The notes under the pieces were generated by a model. The model had not been told where the DNA came from. It worked only from the letters and a program-made list of their open reading frames with translations, and ran no database searches. Shown here piece by piece: positions 35,862-43,811 of a stretch of DNA of 64,000 nucleotides. Position 1 is the first letter of the stretch, and every line of letters starts with the position of its first letter. Source of the DNA: CAYNKA01 sp964397655 (GTDB lineage: Bacteria > Spirochaetota > Spirochaetia > DTKZ01); the NCBI GenBank assembly GCA_964397655.1, contig CAYNKA010000015.1:21115-85114 (forward strand), read 5' to 3'. Made by a program: the position numbers and the translations under genes.

Positions 35862-37007
35862 TCACCGCTTCCTCAGAAAGCCTTCGAGTCTCCTCGCGAC
35901 TTCCTCGGGGGTAATCGTGGGCCGCGGAAGACCCTCCGGCACTCCGGAGAGGATGCGGGCGAGGATGAAGAGGGGACCTTCGTTCCCCGCGGCCGCGACC
36001 GCGGCTGCGAGTTCCTCCGGCTTCGTTACCTCGAGCGTCTTCGCGTACCCGGATGAGGCCGCGATCGCACAGAGGTCCACGGACGCGGAAACCGTGGCCT
36101 GGTCCCCCGTGGACTCGTAGGCGCCGTTGTCGAAGACGACGTGCACGAGGTTCTTCGGTCTCTCGTGGCCTATCGCGGAGAGGGCCCCCATCCGCATGAT
36201 GACGGCACCGTCGCCGTCAAGGGCGAAGACCCTCCGCGCAGGGTCGGCGAGCGCGACGCCGAGCCCCAGGGAGGAGATGCAGCCCATGGACCCGACCATG
36301 TAGAGCTGATTCGGAAGGTCCCCGAGGGCGTAGAGCTCCCTGCCCGTGAAACCGGTCGTCGCGAGCAGGACCGCGTCCTTCCCCGCAGCATCCCTAAGCG
36401 CCGTGAGCATGGCGCCGCGGCGGACTTCCGCGGGCCTGAACCTTCCTTCGCGGGACGGGATCGGGCCCAGAGGCAAGGCCGCAGGCTTGGACTTGAGCGG
36501 GCACTTGTCCACCGAGTCCTTCCTCATGACGAAGGCGAAGGGGAGACCGGTTCTTTCCATGTGTCCGCAGGCCCTTTCCAGGGCTGGCGCCACGTCCGCC
36601 TCGTTCACGGGGAAGTATTCCCAAGCGACCTGCATGGTTTCGAGCATCTTCGTCGTGATCGGCCCCATGAGCGCATGCTGGGGCTCGTCGTGCGGGCCTC
36701 CCGGCTCTCCCCGGAGGGTCACGATGACGAGAACGGGAATCTTGAAGATGAAGTTGAGCGAGGTGAGGGGATTCACCGCGTTCCCGAGCCCCGAGTTCTG
36801 GAACATGGCGATTCCCTTTAAGCCCGCCAGGGTCGAGCCCGTGGCGATCGCGACCGCGTCTCCCTCGTTCGCAGCGGTGACGTACTTCACGTCCGGCGAG
36901 TCGATCACGTAGTTGATGAAGGGCTTGAGATAGGAGCAGGGGACGCCGGTCCAGAGGGCGAAGCCCTTTGCCTTCGCGGCCTTCACGAAGGTTTCGGCCT
37001 TGATCAT
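35862..37007 (-). CDS. ppd: Phosphonopyruvate decarboxylase
   Basis: 381 residues, ThDP enzyme. The pyrimidine domain has TAANEGDAVAIATGS and MFQNSGLGNAVNPLTSL; the ThDP/Mg site is DGDGAVIMRMGALSAIG followed by FDNGAYESTGDQ. RGEPGGPHDEPQH is the Ppd-specific stretch. Decarboxylates phosphonopyruvate to phosphonoacetaldehyde, pulling the unfavourable PepM reaction forward. ATG 37007 shares ATGA with the pepM stop; the longer open frame upstream overlaps pepM and is discarded. Confidence 0.95.
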   Translation of the reverse strand: MIKAETFVKAAKAKGFALWTGVPCSYLKPFINYVIDSPDVKYVTAANEGDAVAIATGSTLAGLKGIAMFQNSGLGNAVNPLTSLNFIFKIPVLVIVTLRGEPGGPHDEPQHALMGPITTKMLETMQVAWEYFPVNEADVAPALERACGHMERTGLPFAFVMRKDSVDKCPLKSKPAALPLGPIPSREGRFRPAEVRRGAMLTALRDAAGKDAVLLATTGFTGRELYALGDLPNQLYMVGSMGCISSLGLGVALADPARRVFALDGDGAVIMRMGALSAIGHERPKNLVHVVFDNGAYESTGDQATVSASVDLCAIAASSGYAKTLEVTKPEELAAAVAAAGNEGPLFILARILSGVPEGLPRPTITPEEVARRLEGFLRKR

Positions 37008-38620
37008 GCGAAACTCCCCGCGAGGACGAGATCGTCCACGCTGTCGATGTCGAGCCAGTTGCCCGTAGTGTAGAGGACCCGGATCTCCTCGCCGGCCGCG
37101 ACGAGCTCGTTGAAGAGGCTCTCCATCTTCGCCTTCCGGTTTTCGGGATCGGCGATGATGCGGTCCACCGTGCCCTTGAAAAGATCCAGTTTCTTTCCTG
37201 AAACCTTGACGAACCCCATCCATTCGCCGTGGACGCGCTCGGGACCGAGGTCCGGAGCCATGCGCTTCAGCGTGACCAGGGAATTCCAGGTCTTCCGCGA
37301 CATGGGTTCGGAGCATTCCACGTAGTCCGCGAAGCGGGCCTTGTTCGCGCTTTCCTTCCAGTTCACGTCTGCGACGACGGTGAAATCCGCGTCGCTCTCG
37401 AGCAGAATTTCGGGGATGTATTTCCGGAAAAGGACGTCGCCGTAGGATACGATGAAGTCCCCCCTGCTTTTCAGGGCGGCCAGCGCCTTCCCGAGGGAAA
37501 CGAGCTCCCCGGAGTCCGCGTACTCGTCGTTGTCGACGAAGGATACGTTCGGCAGCTTCACGGTATCCTTCCGATACCCTCGCACCACCATGATGTCCTT
37601 GATGCCCGCCGCGTTGTACCCGTCGACGATGTGGGCGAGGAGCGGCTGTCCCGCGACCTCCACCATCGCCTTGGGCTTGTCCTCGGTGAGCGAACCGAGC
37701 TCGCTTCCCCGGGACGCGGCGAGGATAACGGCGTGCAGGTTCCTTCCCGTCTGCGGAAGGTAGAGTTCCTCGGCCGCCTCGAGTTCGTCCATTCCCTGGA
37801 GGCGGAAGATCTCCTTCACGGACGCGATCTTGTCCTCGACGGCGAGGAGGTTTTCCTGCTCCTTGATGATTTTCGCCGTTTTCTGCATGGCGGACAGGGA
37901 GGATCTCAGCATGTGGTTCGCCCAGATGACGATGGAAAAGCCGTGGTCCCTGAACACGTCGGTCGGGGTGGCGTAATACTTCGTGGGCACGATGACGACC
38001 GGAGAACGGTCGCCCCATTCCTTCTTGAAGGCGAGAACTTCGTCCGGGACGGCGAGGGCGCTGTGGATCAGGATTCCGTCCGCCCCGGCCTTCCGGTACT
38101 CCTCCGCCCTCCGGAGAGCCTCCTTGAGCCCCCAGCCCGCTATGAAGGCCTCCACGCGGGCGATGACGCAGAAGTCGTCGTCGGACTGGGCGTCCTTTCC
38201 CGCCTTGATCTTTCCGCAGAATTCTTCCATGTTCGCGAGCGGCTGGGCCGTTCCCTTCACGAAACTGTTCGTCTTCGGAAAAAGCTTGTCCTCGATGCAG
38301 ACCGCGGCCACGCCCCGCTGCTCGAGCTTGCGGACGAGCCTCTGCATGTTGTTGAAATTTCCGTATCCCGTGTCTCCGTCCAGAAGGATGGGGATCGAGG
38401 TCGCGTCGGCCATGAACTCGAGCACCTCGAGCACCTGGGTCCAGCTCGCCTCGTTCGAATCCCGCACTCCGAGCTGGGCGCTCACGGAGAGGCCGCTGCC
38501 CCAGATGCCCTTGAATCCGGCCTCCTCCACGATCTTGGCGGACAGGCCGTTATGGGCTTCGCAGATGAATTCCAAGGCTGAGGAATTCAAAAGTCGTTTG
38601 AATTGCGTCGTTTTCTTCAC
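37004..38620 (-). CDS. pepM: Phosphoenolpyruvate mutase fused to a cytidylyltransferase domain (PepM-PntC)
   Basis: 538 residues. Residues 1-290 are PEP mutase: EAHNGLSAKIVEEAGFKGIW, LLDGDTGYGNFNN, and the diagnostic motif EDKLFPKTNS at 110-119 that separates PepM from other isocitrate-lyase-superfamily members. From about 295 an NTP-transferase domain follows (AVILAASRGSELG, EDKPKAMVEVAGQPLL, IVSYGDVLF). Such fusions (PntC) activate AEP with CTP as CMP-AEP. I use GTG 38620; the upstream alternative at 38656 is a TTG. Divergent from the wecA-like gene. First gene of the phosphonate block. Confidence 0.93.
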   Translation of the reverse strand: MKKTTQFKRLLNSSALEFICEAHNGLSAKIVEEAGFKGIWGSGLSVSAQLGVRDSNEASWTQVLEVLEFMADATSIPILLDGDTGYGNFNNMQRLVRKLEQRGVAAVCIEDKLFPKTNSFVKGTAQPLANMEEFCGKIKAGKDAQSDDDFCVIARVEAFIAGWGLKEALRRAEEYRKAGADGILIHSALAVPDEVLAFKKEWGDRSPVVIVPTKYYATPTDVFRDHGFSIVIWANHMLRSSLSAMQKTAKIIKEQENLLAVEDKIASVKEIFRLQGMDELEAAEELYLPQTGRNLHAVILAASRGSELGSLTEDKPKAMVEVAGQPLLAHIVDGYNAAGIKDIMVVRGYRKDTVKLPNVSFVDNDEYADSGELVSLGKALAALKSRGDFIVSYGDVLFRKYIPEILLESDADFTVVADVNWKESANKARFADYVECSEPMSRKTWNSLVTLKRMAPDLGPERVHGEWMGFVKVSGKKLDLFKGTVDRIIADPENRKAKMESLFNELVAAGEEIRVLYTTGNWLDIDSVDDLVLAGSFA

Positions 38621-38708
38621 GGTGGAAATAATCCCATACGAAAGGATAAAAAACAAGACTGTCGAAGAACGCGGTCCGGTCGGAATGCTCCGCGCATCCC
38701 GATTCGCG

Positions 38709-38736
38709 TTGACATCGCGTTAATTTCTAGCATAAT
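38709..38736 (+). promoter_or_regulatory. Sigma-70-type promoter for the wecA-like gene
   Basis: Perfect TTGACA (38709-38714), 16 bases, CATAAT (38731-38736). The expected transcription start near 38743 is only about three bases before ATG 38746, so the message may be leaderless. No Shine-Dalgarno is visible between the -10 box and the ATG, which fits. Confidence 0.6.
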
Positions 38737-38745
38737 CTTTTTTCT

Positions 38746-39804
38746 ATGATATTCATCGCGGTCGCCGTGCTCGCCTTAATATTCAACCTGCTTATCATCC
38801 CCGGGGTTATCGCCTTCTCCCACAGACAAAAGTGGTTCGATCATCGGGATCCTCGGAAAATACATACCGGCGACATTCCGAGAACGGGCGGCGTCGGCAT
38901 CTTCCTCTCCTTCCTCGGTTCCATGGCCGGCGTCATCGCCCTCGGCTCGGTCATCCCCGGCTTCTCCCACAAGCTCACGACGATCCCCGTCATGCCGATA
39001 GCCGCCGGCATTTCCATTCTCTTCGTCACCGGCATTCTCGACGACTTCTTCAATCTCAGGGCCCGTTACAAGCTCGTCCTGCAGATTCTCGCCGCCGCGG
39101 TCGTCGTATCGTACGATTACCGGTTCACGATGTTCGCCCTGCCCTTCGGTTTCGTAGTCTCCGTACCGATCCTTTCCTACGCGGTTACCCTGTTCTGGAT
39201 CGTCGGAGTGACGAACGCGGTCAATCTCATCGACGGCGTCGACGGGCTGGCGGGAGGCTTATCGGCGATCGCCGCTCTCTTCTGGGCGGTCATTTCTCTC
39301 GTCTGGGGGCATACGTTTTCCGCATTCATTGCCTTCGCCCTTCTCGGAGCCGTTCTCGGCTTCCTCTTCTACAACAAGCCCCCGGCCAAGATCTTCATGG
39401 GCGACTCGGGAAGCCTGATACTCGGATTCCTGCTCGCCGTCCTCCCCCTCGTGGAAAAGGAAAAGGGAGCGGGCAGCAGGGTCCTTCTCCTAGCGATCAC
39501 CCTGCTCATCGTACCTATCTTCGATACCTTCGCGGCCATCATCAGAAGAAAGAGGAAGGGACTCTCGATCGGCTCGCCCGACAAGGAGCACATTCATCAC
39601 AAGCTCCTCGCGCACGGCTGTTCGACCCTCCAGATCCTCATCATGCTCTACCCCATCTGCACCCTCTACGGCACGGTCGCGTTCGTCTGGGCCATCTACC
39701 CTCAGACCTTCAATCTCTTCTTCCTGCCCTTCACCTGGATTCCCGCGCTCGTCTTCTTTCTCATCCTGCATTATCGTTACCGGGGAATGAATTCCTCTTC
39801 TTGA
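38746..39804 (+). CDS. WecA/MraY-family polyprenyl-phosphate N-acetylhexosamine-1-phosphate transferase
   Basis: 352 residues with about eleven membrane helices. Family motifs: HTGDIPRTGGVGIFLS, GILDDFFNLRARYKL (Asp-Asp), TNAVNLIDGVDGLAGG, IFMGDSGSL, and the cytoplasmic EHIHHKLL histidines typical of the WecA/TagO group rather than MraY. Starts a lipid-linked glycan by moving HexNAc-1-P to undecaprenyl phosphate. Only plus-strand gene between 14.5 and 58 kb. Its 3' end overlaps the convergent ATPase gene by 44 bases. Confidence 0.93.
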   Translation: MIFIAVAVLALIFNLLIIPGVIAFSHRQKWFDHRDPRKIHTGDIPRTGGVGIFLSFLGSMAGVIALGSVIPGFSHKLTTIPVMPIAAGISILFVTGILDDFFNLRARYKLVLQILAAAVVVSYDYRFTMFALPFGFVVSVPILSYAVTLFWIVGVTNAVNLIDGVDGLAGGLSAIAALFWAVISLVWGHTFSAFIAFALLGAVLGFLFYNKPPAKIFMGDSGSLILGFLLAVLPLVEKEKGAGSRVLLLAITLLIVPIFDTFAAIIRRKRKGLSIGSPDKEHIHHKLLAHGCSTLQILIMLYPICTLYGTVAFVWAIYPQTFNLFFLPFTWIPALVFFLILHYRYRGMNSSS

Positions 39805-40474
39805 TCTCGTCGCTCACGACGAGCCCGTCGTGCAGAAGGACGAGCCTTTCCGCGTGATCCATGACCATGCGGTCGTGGGTGGAGAAAACGAAAACAGTCC
39901 CGTGCTTATCGTTCAAATCCTTCATGAGCCGGAGGATCTCCTCGCCCGTCTTCGAATCCAGGTTCGCGGTCGGTTCGTCCGCGAGGACGATGGCCGGGTT
40001 CTTCACCAGGGCCCGGGCGATCGCGACCCGCTGCTGCTGCCCGCCGGAAAGCTCGCCCGGACGCCTCCTTTCGAGGCCCTCGAGCCCCACCTCGGCCAGA
40101 ATCGCCCGGACGCGGTCCCGGACCTCCTTCTTCGCCCCGCCCATCATTTCGAGAGCGAAGGCGACGTTTTCGAAGGCCGTGAGCACCGGAATCAGGTTGA
40201 AGGACTGGAACACGAAGCCGATCTTCTCCCTGCGCAGGGCGGCGAGTTCGCCGTCCCGGAGCCCGCCTACGTCCCTGCCGTCGAGCCGGACAGTCCCCGA
40301 GGTGAGCGAATCGATGCATCCGATCACGTTGAGCAGGGTGGATTTACCCGAACCGGAGGGCCCCGCGATCGAGAGGAATTCCCCGTCGGCGATGGCGAGC
40401 GTGATTCCGCGCAGGGCGGGGACCGCTGTTTTTCCGTTGCGGTATTCTTTTACGGCGTTGGTGAGCTCGATCAA
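39761..40474 (-). CDS. ABC transporter ATPase (LolD/MacB class)
   Basis: 237 residues. Walker A IAGPSGSGKSTLLNVIG, Q-loop FVFQSFNLIPVLTAFENV, signature ELSGGQQQRVAIARAL, Walker B AIVLADEPTANLDSKTG. The LIPVLTAFENV segment is typical of the LolD/MacB/FtsE group that pairs with FtsX-type permeases, two of which are encoded in the same cassette. Start is TTG 40474 with GGAG eight bases upstream. Last gene of the cassette. Confidence 0.92.
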   Translation of the reverse strand: MIELTNAVKEYRNGKTAVPALRGITLAIADGEFLSIAGPSGSGKSTLLNVIGCIDSLTSGTVRLDGRDVGGLRDGELAALRREKIGFVFQSFNLIPVLTAFENVAFALEMMGGAKKEVRDRVRAILAEVGLEGLERRRPGELSGGQQQRVAIARALVKNPAIVLADEPTANLDSKTGEEILRLMKDLNDKHGTVFVFSTHDRMVMDHAERLVLLHDGLVVSDEIKKRNSFPGNDNAG

Positions 40475-40493
40475 TTTGAGGCTCCATTGCAGG

Positions 40494-41744
40494 TCAATAG
40501 CTGAATTCCAGGGTCATGGTCATGGCGTAGGCGCCCTTCCTGAATTGATTGTCCACATCCGAAATGTAATCTTCTGCGGCGGCCGAGGTGCTGTTCCCGT
40601 AATAGGCCGGTAGCGCGACGCCGACGGTGAGGTTCGGAAGCGTCTTCAGTTTCATACCCGGGATGACGAATCCCGAATTGTCGCGCCAGGCGTGATTCCA
40701 CCGAACGCCTACGTCCAGCTGAGGATGGAAGAATTTCTTCCAGAGGAGATTCAGCGAGGTCTGGTGGTCGGTCGGTATATCGGGGCCGTACTTGTAGCGA
40801 TGTTCCCCGTAGAATTGAATATTGGGATCGCTCCATTCCTTGAAGAAACCGGAAAGGGCCGTGTACTGTTTCAGGCGATTCACGAGACTCTCGTGGAAGT
40901 AATCCACCGACCAGATCGTCGTCTTGGCCCCGAGAACCCCCTTCACCGGCGTACCTTCGCTCCTTCGCTTCGCGGAAGGTACGATTCCCATAGCAAGGAA
41001 CTCCACCGGACCGACCGGAAGCGTCATCTGTCCGGCATAGTTCAGGTCGTTGGCGCCCGCCGTGTCTCCATACCGCCAATCGGGTTGGTCCATGACGACC
41101 GCGGTGAAGGCGGCCTGCGATACCGGAACCGTAAGCTTGAAGGAGTAGCCGTATTCCGCCCCCGCCGTGAGGTTCGTGTCGTCGTAGATCCTTCCGTTCC
41201 CCCAGGTGATGACCTGCTTGCCGATTCGAAAGAAGAGCCGGTCGTAAAGCACGTAGGTGACGAAAATCTCGCTCATCGTCAAATAGAATTTTCCAGACGG
41301 GTACTGGGTCTGAATGGTCCCCTGGATGCTCACCGAAGGATCCGGTCTGGCGCGGAAGGACAGGTTGTTGGTGAAGTTGACGTACCCTCCCACATCCACG
41401 TCGGAGACGATCGGAGTGTCGAAAGGCGGCAATTCCCGATAGCCTGCGATTCCGCCGACCGCCGTGGACACCGAACCGTAGAAGGACAGGGGTTCGCGGG
41501 TGAACCTGTCGAGCAGGTTGACGGGAGCCGCCGGAGGCTGCTGAGCCTGGGTCTCGCTTCCGGCCGCCCGTGCTTGATCCACCCGGGCCTTTTCCGCCTG
41601 GTTTTCGATCGTGCCAGCCTCGGGGCTGTCGAACAGGGAATCGATGTCGTCGACATTTTCCGCACGAATTTCCGCGGCCGCTCCGAGGAAAAGGCCGACG
41701 GACACGGCTAAGGCAAGCGCCGGAAGGAAGGATATTCTTCTCAT
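40494..41744 (-). CDS. Outer-membrane beta-barrel protein of an export cassette
   Basis: 416 residues with signal peptide (MRRISFLPALALAVSVGLFL..., cut near residue 28), a low-complexity Glu/Ala/Gln/Pro linker to about residue 75, then repeated amphipathic aromatic strands ending in LEFSY, a classical barrel C-terminus with final aromatic. Its position between LolA-like and LolD-like genes suggests it receives or inserts cargo at the outer membrane. It resembles DUF1302-type barrels in layout; I could not confirm the family. ATGA overlap with the LolA-like gene. Confidence 0.7.
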   Translation of the reverse strand: MRRISFLPALALAVSVGLFLGAAAEIRAENVDDIDSLFDSPEAGTIENQAEKARVDQARAAGSETQAQQPPAAPVNLLDRFTREPLSFYGSVSTAVGGIAGYRELPPFDTPIVSDVDVGGYVNFTNNLSFRARPDPSVSIQGTIQTQYPSGKFYLTMSEIFVTYVLYDRLFFRIGKQVITWGNGRIYDDTNLTAGAEYGYSFKLTVPVSQAAFTAVVMDQPDWRYGDTAGANDLNYAGQMTLPVGPVEFLAMGIVPSAKRRSEGTPVKGVLGAKTTIWSVDYFHESLVNRLKQYTALSGFFKEWSDPNIQFYGEHRYKYGPDIPTDHQTSLNLLWKKFFHPQLDVGVRWNHAWRDNSGFVIPGMKLKTLPNLTVGVALPAYYGNSTSAAAEDYISDVDNQFRKGAYAMTMTLEFSY

Positions 41745-42511
41745 TGTCCCAATTTTTCCAGGTAGCCCTTCGTGTAAAGGCCGTCCGGTTGCTTGACGAG
41801 GGATGGCCTCGATATGGTGATCTTCGTGGTCTCGTTGACGAATTTGCCTCCGATGTTCATGCCGCGAAGATGGTCGAGAATCAGGATGGAAACCGGAACG
41901 TATCGGCCGGCGAATTTCTGGTACGTCGGGATCGCGGTCGTCCGGAGCAGCTGGTCGGACAGGCTGTAGTCTTCCTTCTTCCGGACCAGGAGGTCGTCGT
42001 TGCTGATCCAGAGCTTGGTCCTGGGAAAGGTCACCTCGTCGCTCACCGCCTTGAGGTCGAGGACCGTGCAGTCGAACTTGCCGAGCCTTTCCGACCAGGA
42101 GGCGCTCGTGGTGTAGTCCACGGCGAAGGACGACCTGGTGAAGTCCGAATTCCTCGCGTTGGAATTCTGGAACCGGTCCTTGGCGCTCGTGAAGGTGAAC
42201 CGCCTGTCCGCCGGGTCGTAGAACCAGAGGTTGTTGCCGATCTTGAGGTAGCCCTTCCCCTTGTCCGCTGGAGGATCCATGATGAGGATGAGGTACTTCT
42301 CCTCCTTGTCCCGCCTGAAGATGACGAAATTCGTGGTCGTTGCCCCTTCGCCGGGTTTCTGCTGGACCATGACGTACTCGGCGGAGAAATCCCCCTCGAG
42401 GAAGGATACCTGCGCGTCGATCTTTTTAAGAAGGTCGACGCCGACGGACGGCGGCCCGGCGAAGGCGGCCGCTGCACCCAGCGTCAAGAACAGCACGGCG
42501 ATACGTTTCAT
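41741..42511 (-). CDS. LolA-like outer-membrane lipoprotein-sorting protein
   Basis: 256 residues with signal peptide (MKRIAVLFLTLGAAAAFA). The body matches the LolA-like/PF17131 'outer membrane lipoprotein-sorting protein' group: FVIFRRDKEEKYLILIMDPP, GKGYLKIGNNLWFYDP, FTFTSAKDRFQNSNARNSDF and a C-terminal ISRPSLVKQPDGLYTKGYLE. Such proteins carry hydrophobic cargo across the periplasm. Overlaps its neighbours on both sides by ATGA. Confidence 0.87.
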   Translation of the reverse strand: MKRIAVLFLTLGAAAAFAGPPSVGVDLLKKIDAQVSFLEGDFSAEYVMVQQKPGEGATTTNFVIFRRDKEEKYLILIMDPPADKGKGYLKIGNNLWFYDPADRRFTFTSAKDRFQNSNARNSDFTRSSFAVDYTTSASWSERLGKFDCTVLDLKAVSDEVTFPRTKLWISNDDLLVRKKEDYSLSDQLLRTTAIPTYQKFAGRYVPVSILILDHLRGMNIGGKFVNETTKITISRPSLVKQPDGLYTKGYLEKLGQ

Positions 42512-43809
42512 CGATTCTCCCGCATCGCCTCGACCGGGGGGACCGAGGCGGCTATCAAGGTTGGTTTGAAAAGAGCGAATAGAACGGCAACGAGGGAAAG
42601 CCCCAGGGTATGCAGAAATATGAGGAACGTGGGATTGAACTTCAAGAAACCTCCATTGAGAAAGATTTCCATTCCGGCGATGAAGGAAAAATCGATTCTC
42701 TCCAATCCCAAGAGCAGGACATCGGCGAGCATCGCCCCTGCCGATACTGAGAGGAGAGCCAAAGCAAGACCCTCCAGAAGGAAGAGCCCGACGATCGAGG
42801 CCTTCCTCATTCCCATGGCCCGAAGCGTGCCGATTTCCTTCCTTCTCTCATAAAAGGCAATTCGGTAGGAATTTGTTACGCCGAAAAACACGATTCCCAA
42901 AAGGATTCCGTAGAGCCCGTAGGCGATGAGCCGCATCGCGTTCAGAAGCTCGTTCACCCGCTCCAAATTCGTCTTCAATGACACGAAAGCGTACTTCATG
43001 CCGCTCCATCCGTTCGCGTCCCGAAAGGCCCAGAGGTCCTGCAGCCGGGGAAAAAGCGGAGTCAAGGGAAATTTCTTTTCCAGGGAGCCGTGGAGGACCT
43101 CCAAGTCTTCCTCCGAGAATTTCTTCCGGGGAAAGTAAACCGCGATATCCGTGCATTGCGGCTTCGGGAGCCGGATCAGGTCCTGCAGCACCTCGATGTC
43201 CATGTACGCGGTATAGAACCCGAAAAGGCTCGAATCCCTGAAGACGCCTTTCACGATCACGGTCGCGGTGTTGATTTGTCCGGTCACCGTCGGGATGTAG
43301 AGAAGGAGGTCGTCGCCCGCCCTTACCTTCAGCAGCCGGGCGGCCGGTTCGGAAATGAGGATTCCGGGAGTCGATCCTACCGTACGGATCATCCCCTCGT
43401 AACTACCTTCCCGGAAATTCATCTGCTTGAAAATGGACTCTTCCAAGCGAAAATCGACCCCGTTCACGATTCGCTGACGGATGGAGTCGCCCGCGAAGAA
43501 AAGCGATATGCCGGAATTGCGGTAATTGATCCGCCTCGAGACGACGGAACCGGACGGCAAGGTTTTCCGCAATTCGCTCATCAGGGGTTCGGGATCGTCG
43601 ATGATCAGGTCGAACATATCCTTTATTCCCTTGATGTCGATGTCGCCTCCGTAATAGATCGAGCCTTTCTGCTTCAGGTTGTAGATCATGGTATCGAAGA
43701 CCGAGGTCAGCATGAAGATGATCATCGAGCTGAACGCGAGGAGGAAGGCCAGGAAAAGGAGCCGGTTCCCCCGCCGGAAAAGGTTTCGAAGTGCCATTCT
43801 GAACAGCAC
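42508..43809 (-). CDS. FtsX/LolC-type ABC permease
   Basis: About 433 residues. One N-terminal helix (LLFLAFLLAFSSMIIFML), a large periplasmic domain (about 45-290), then three C-terminal helices with the FtsX block ERRKEIGTLRAMGMRKASIV. Start GTG 43809 with GAGG upstream; the longer open frame belongs to the other permease's region. Forms, with the second permease and the ATPase, a LolCDE-like transporter that extracts lipid-linked cargo from the inner membrane. Confidence 0.88.
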   Translation of the reverse strand: MLFRMALRNLFRRGNRLLFLAFLLAFSSMIIFMLTSVFDTMIYNLKQKGSIYYGGDIDIKGIKDMFDLIIDDPEPLMSELRKTLPSGSVVSRRINYRNSGISLFFAGDSIRQRIVNGVDFRLEESIFKQMNFREGSYEGMIRTVGSTPGILISEPAARLLKVRAGDDLLLYIPTVTGQINTATVIVKGVFRDSSLFGFYTAYMDIEVLQDLIRLPKPQCTDIAVYFPRKKFSEEDLEVLHGSLEKKFPLTPLFPRLQDLWAFRDANGWSGMKYAFVSLKTNLERVNELLNAMRLIAYGLYGILLGIVFFGVTNSYRIAFYERRKEIGTLRAMGMRKASIVGLFLLEGLALALLSVSAGAMLADVLLLGLERIDFSFIAGMEIFLNGGFLKFNPTFLIFLHTLGLSLVAVLFALFKPTLIAASVPPVEAMRENR

Positions 43810-43811
43810 GG

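Noticed and set aside
35862..38018. 718-codon frame for Ppd
   Set aside because: The extension lies antisense-free but inside pepM in another frame; Ppd homologues start at MIKAETF and ATG 37007 has an ATGA overlap.
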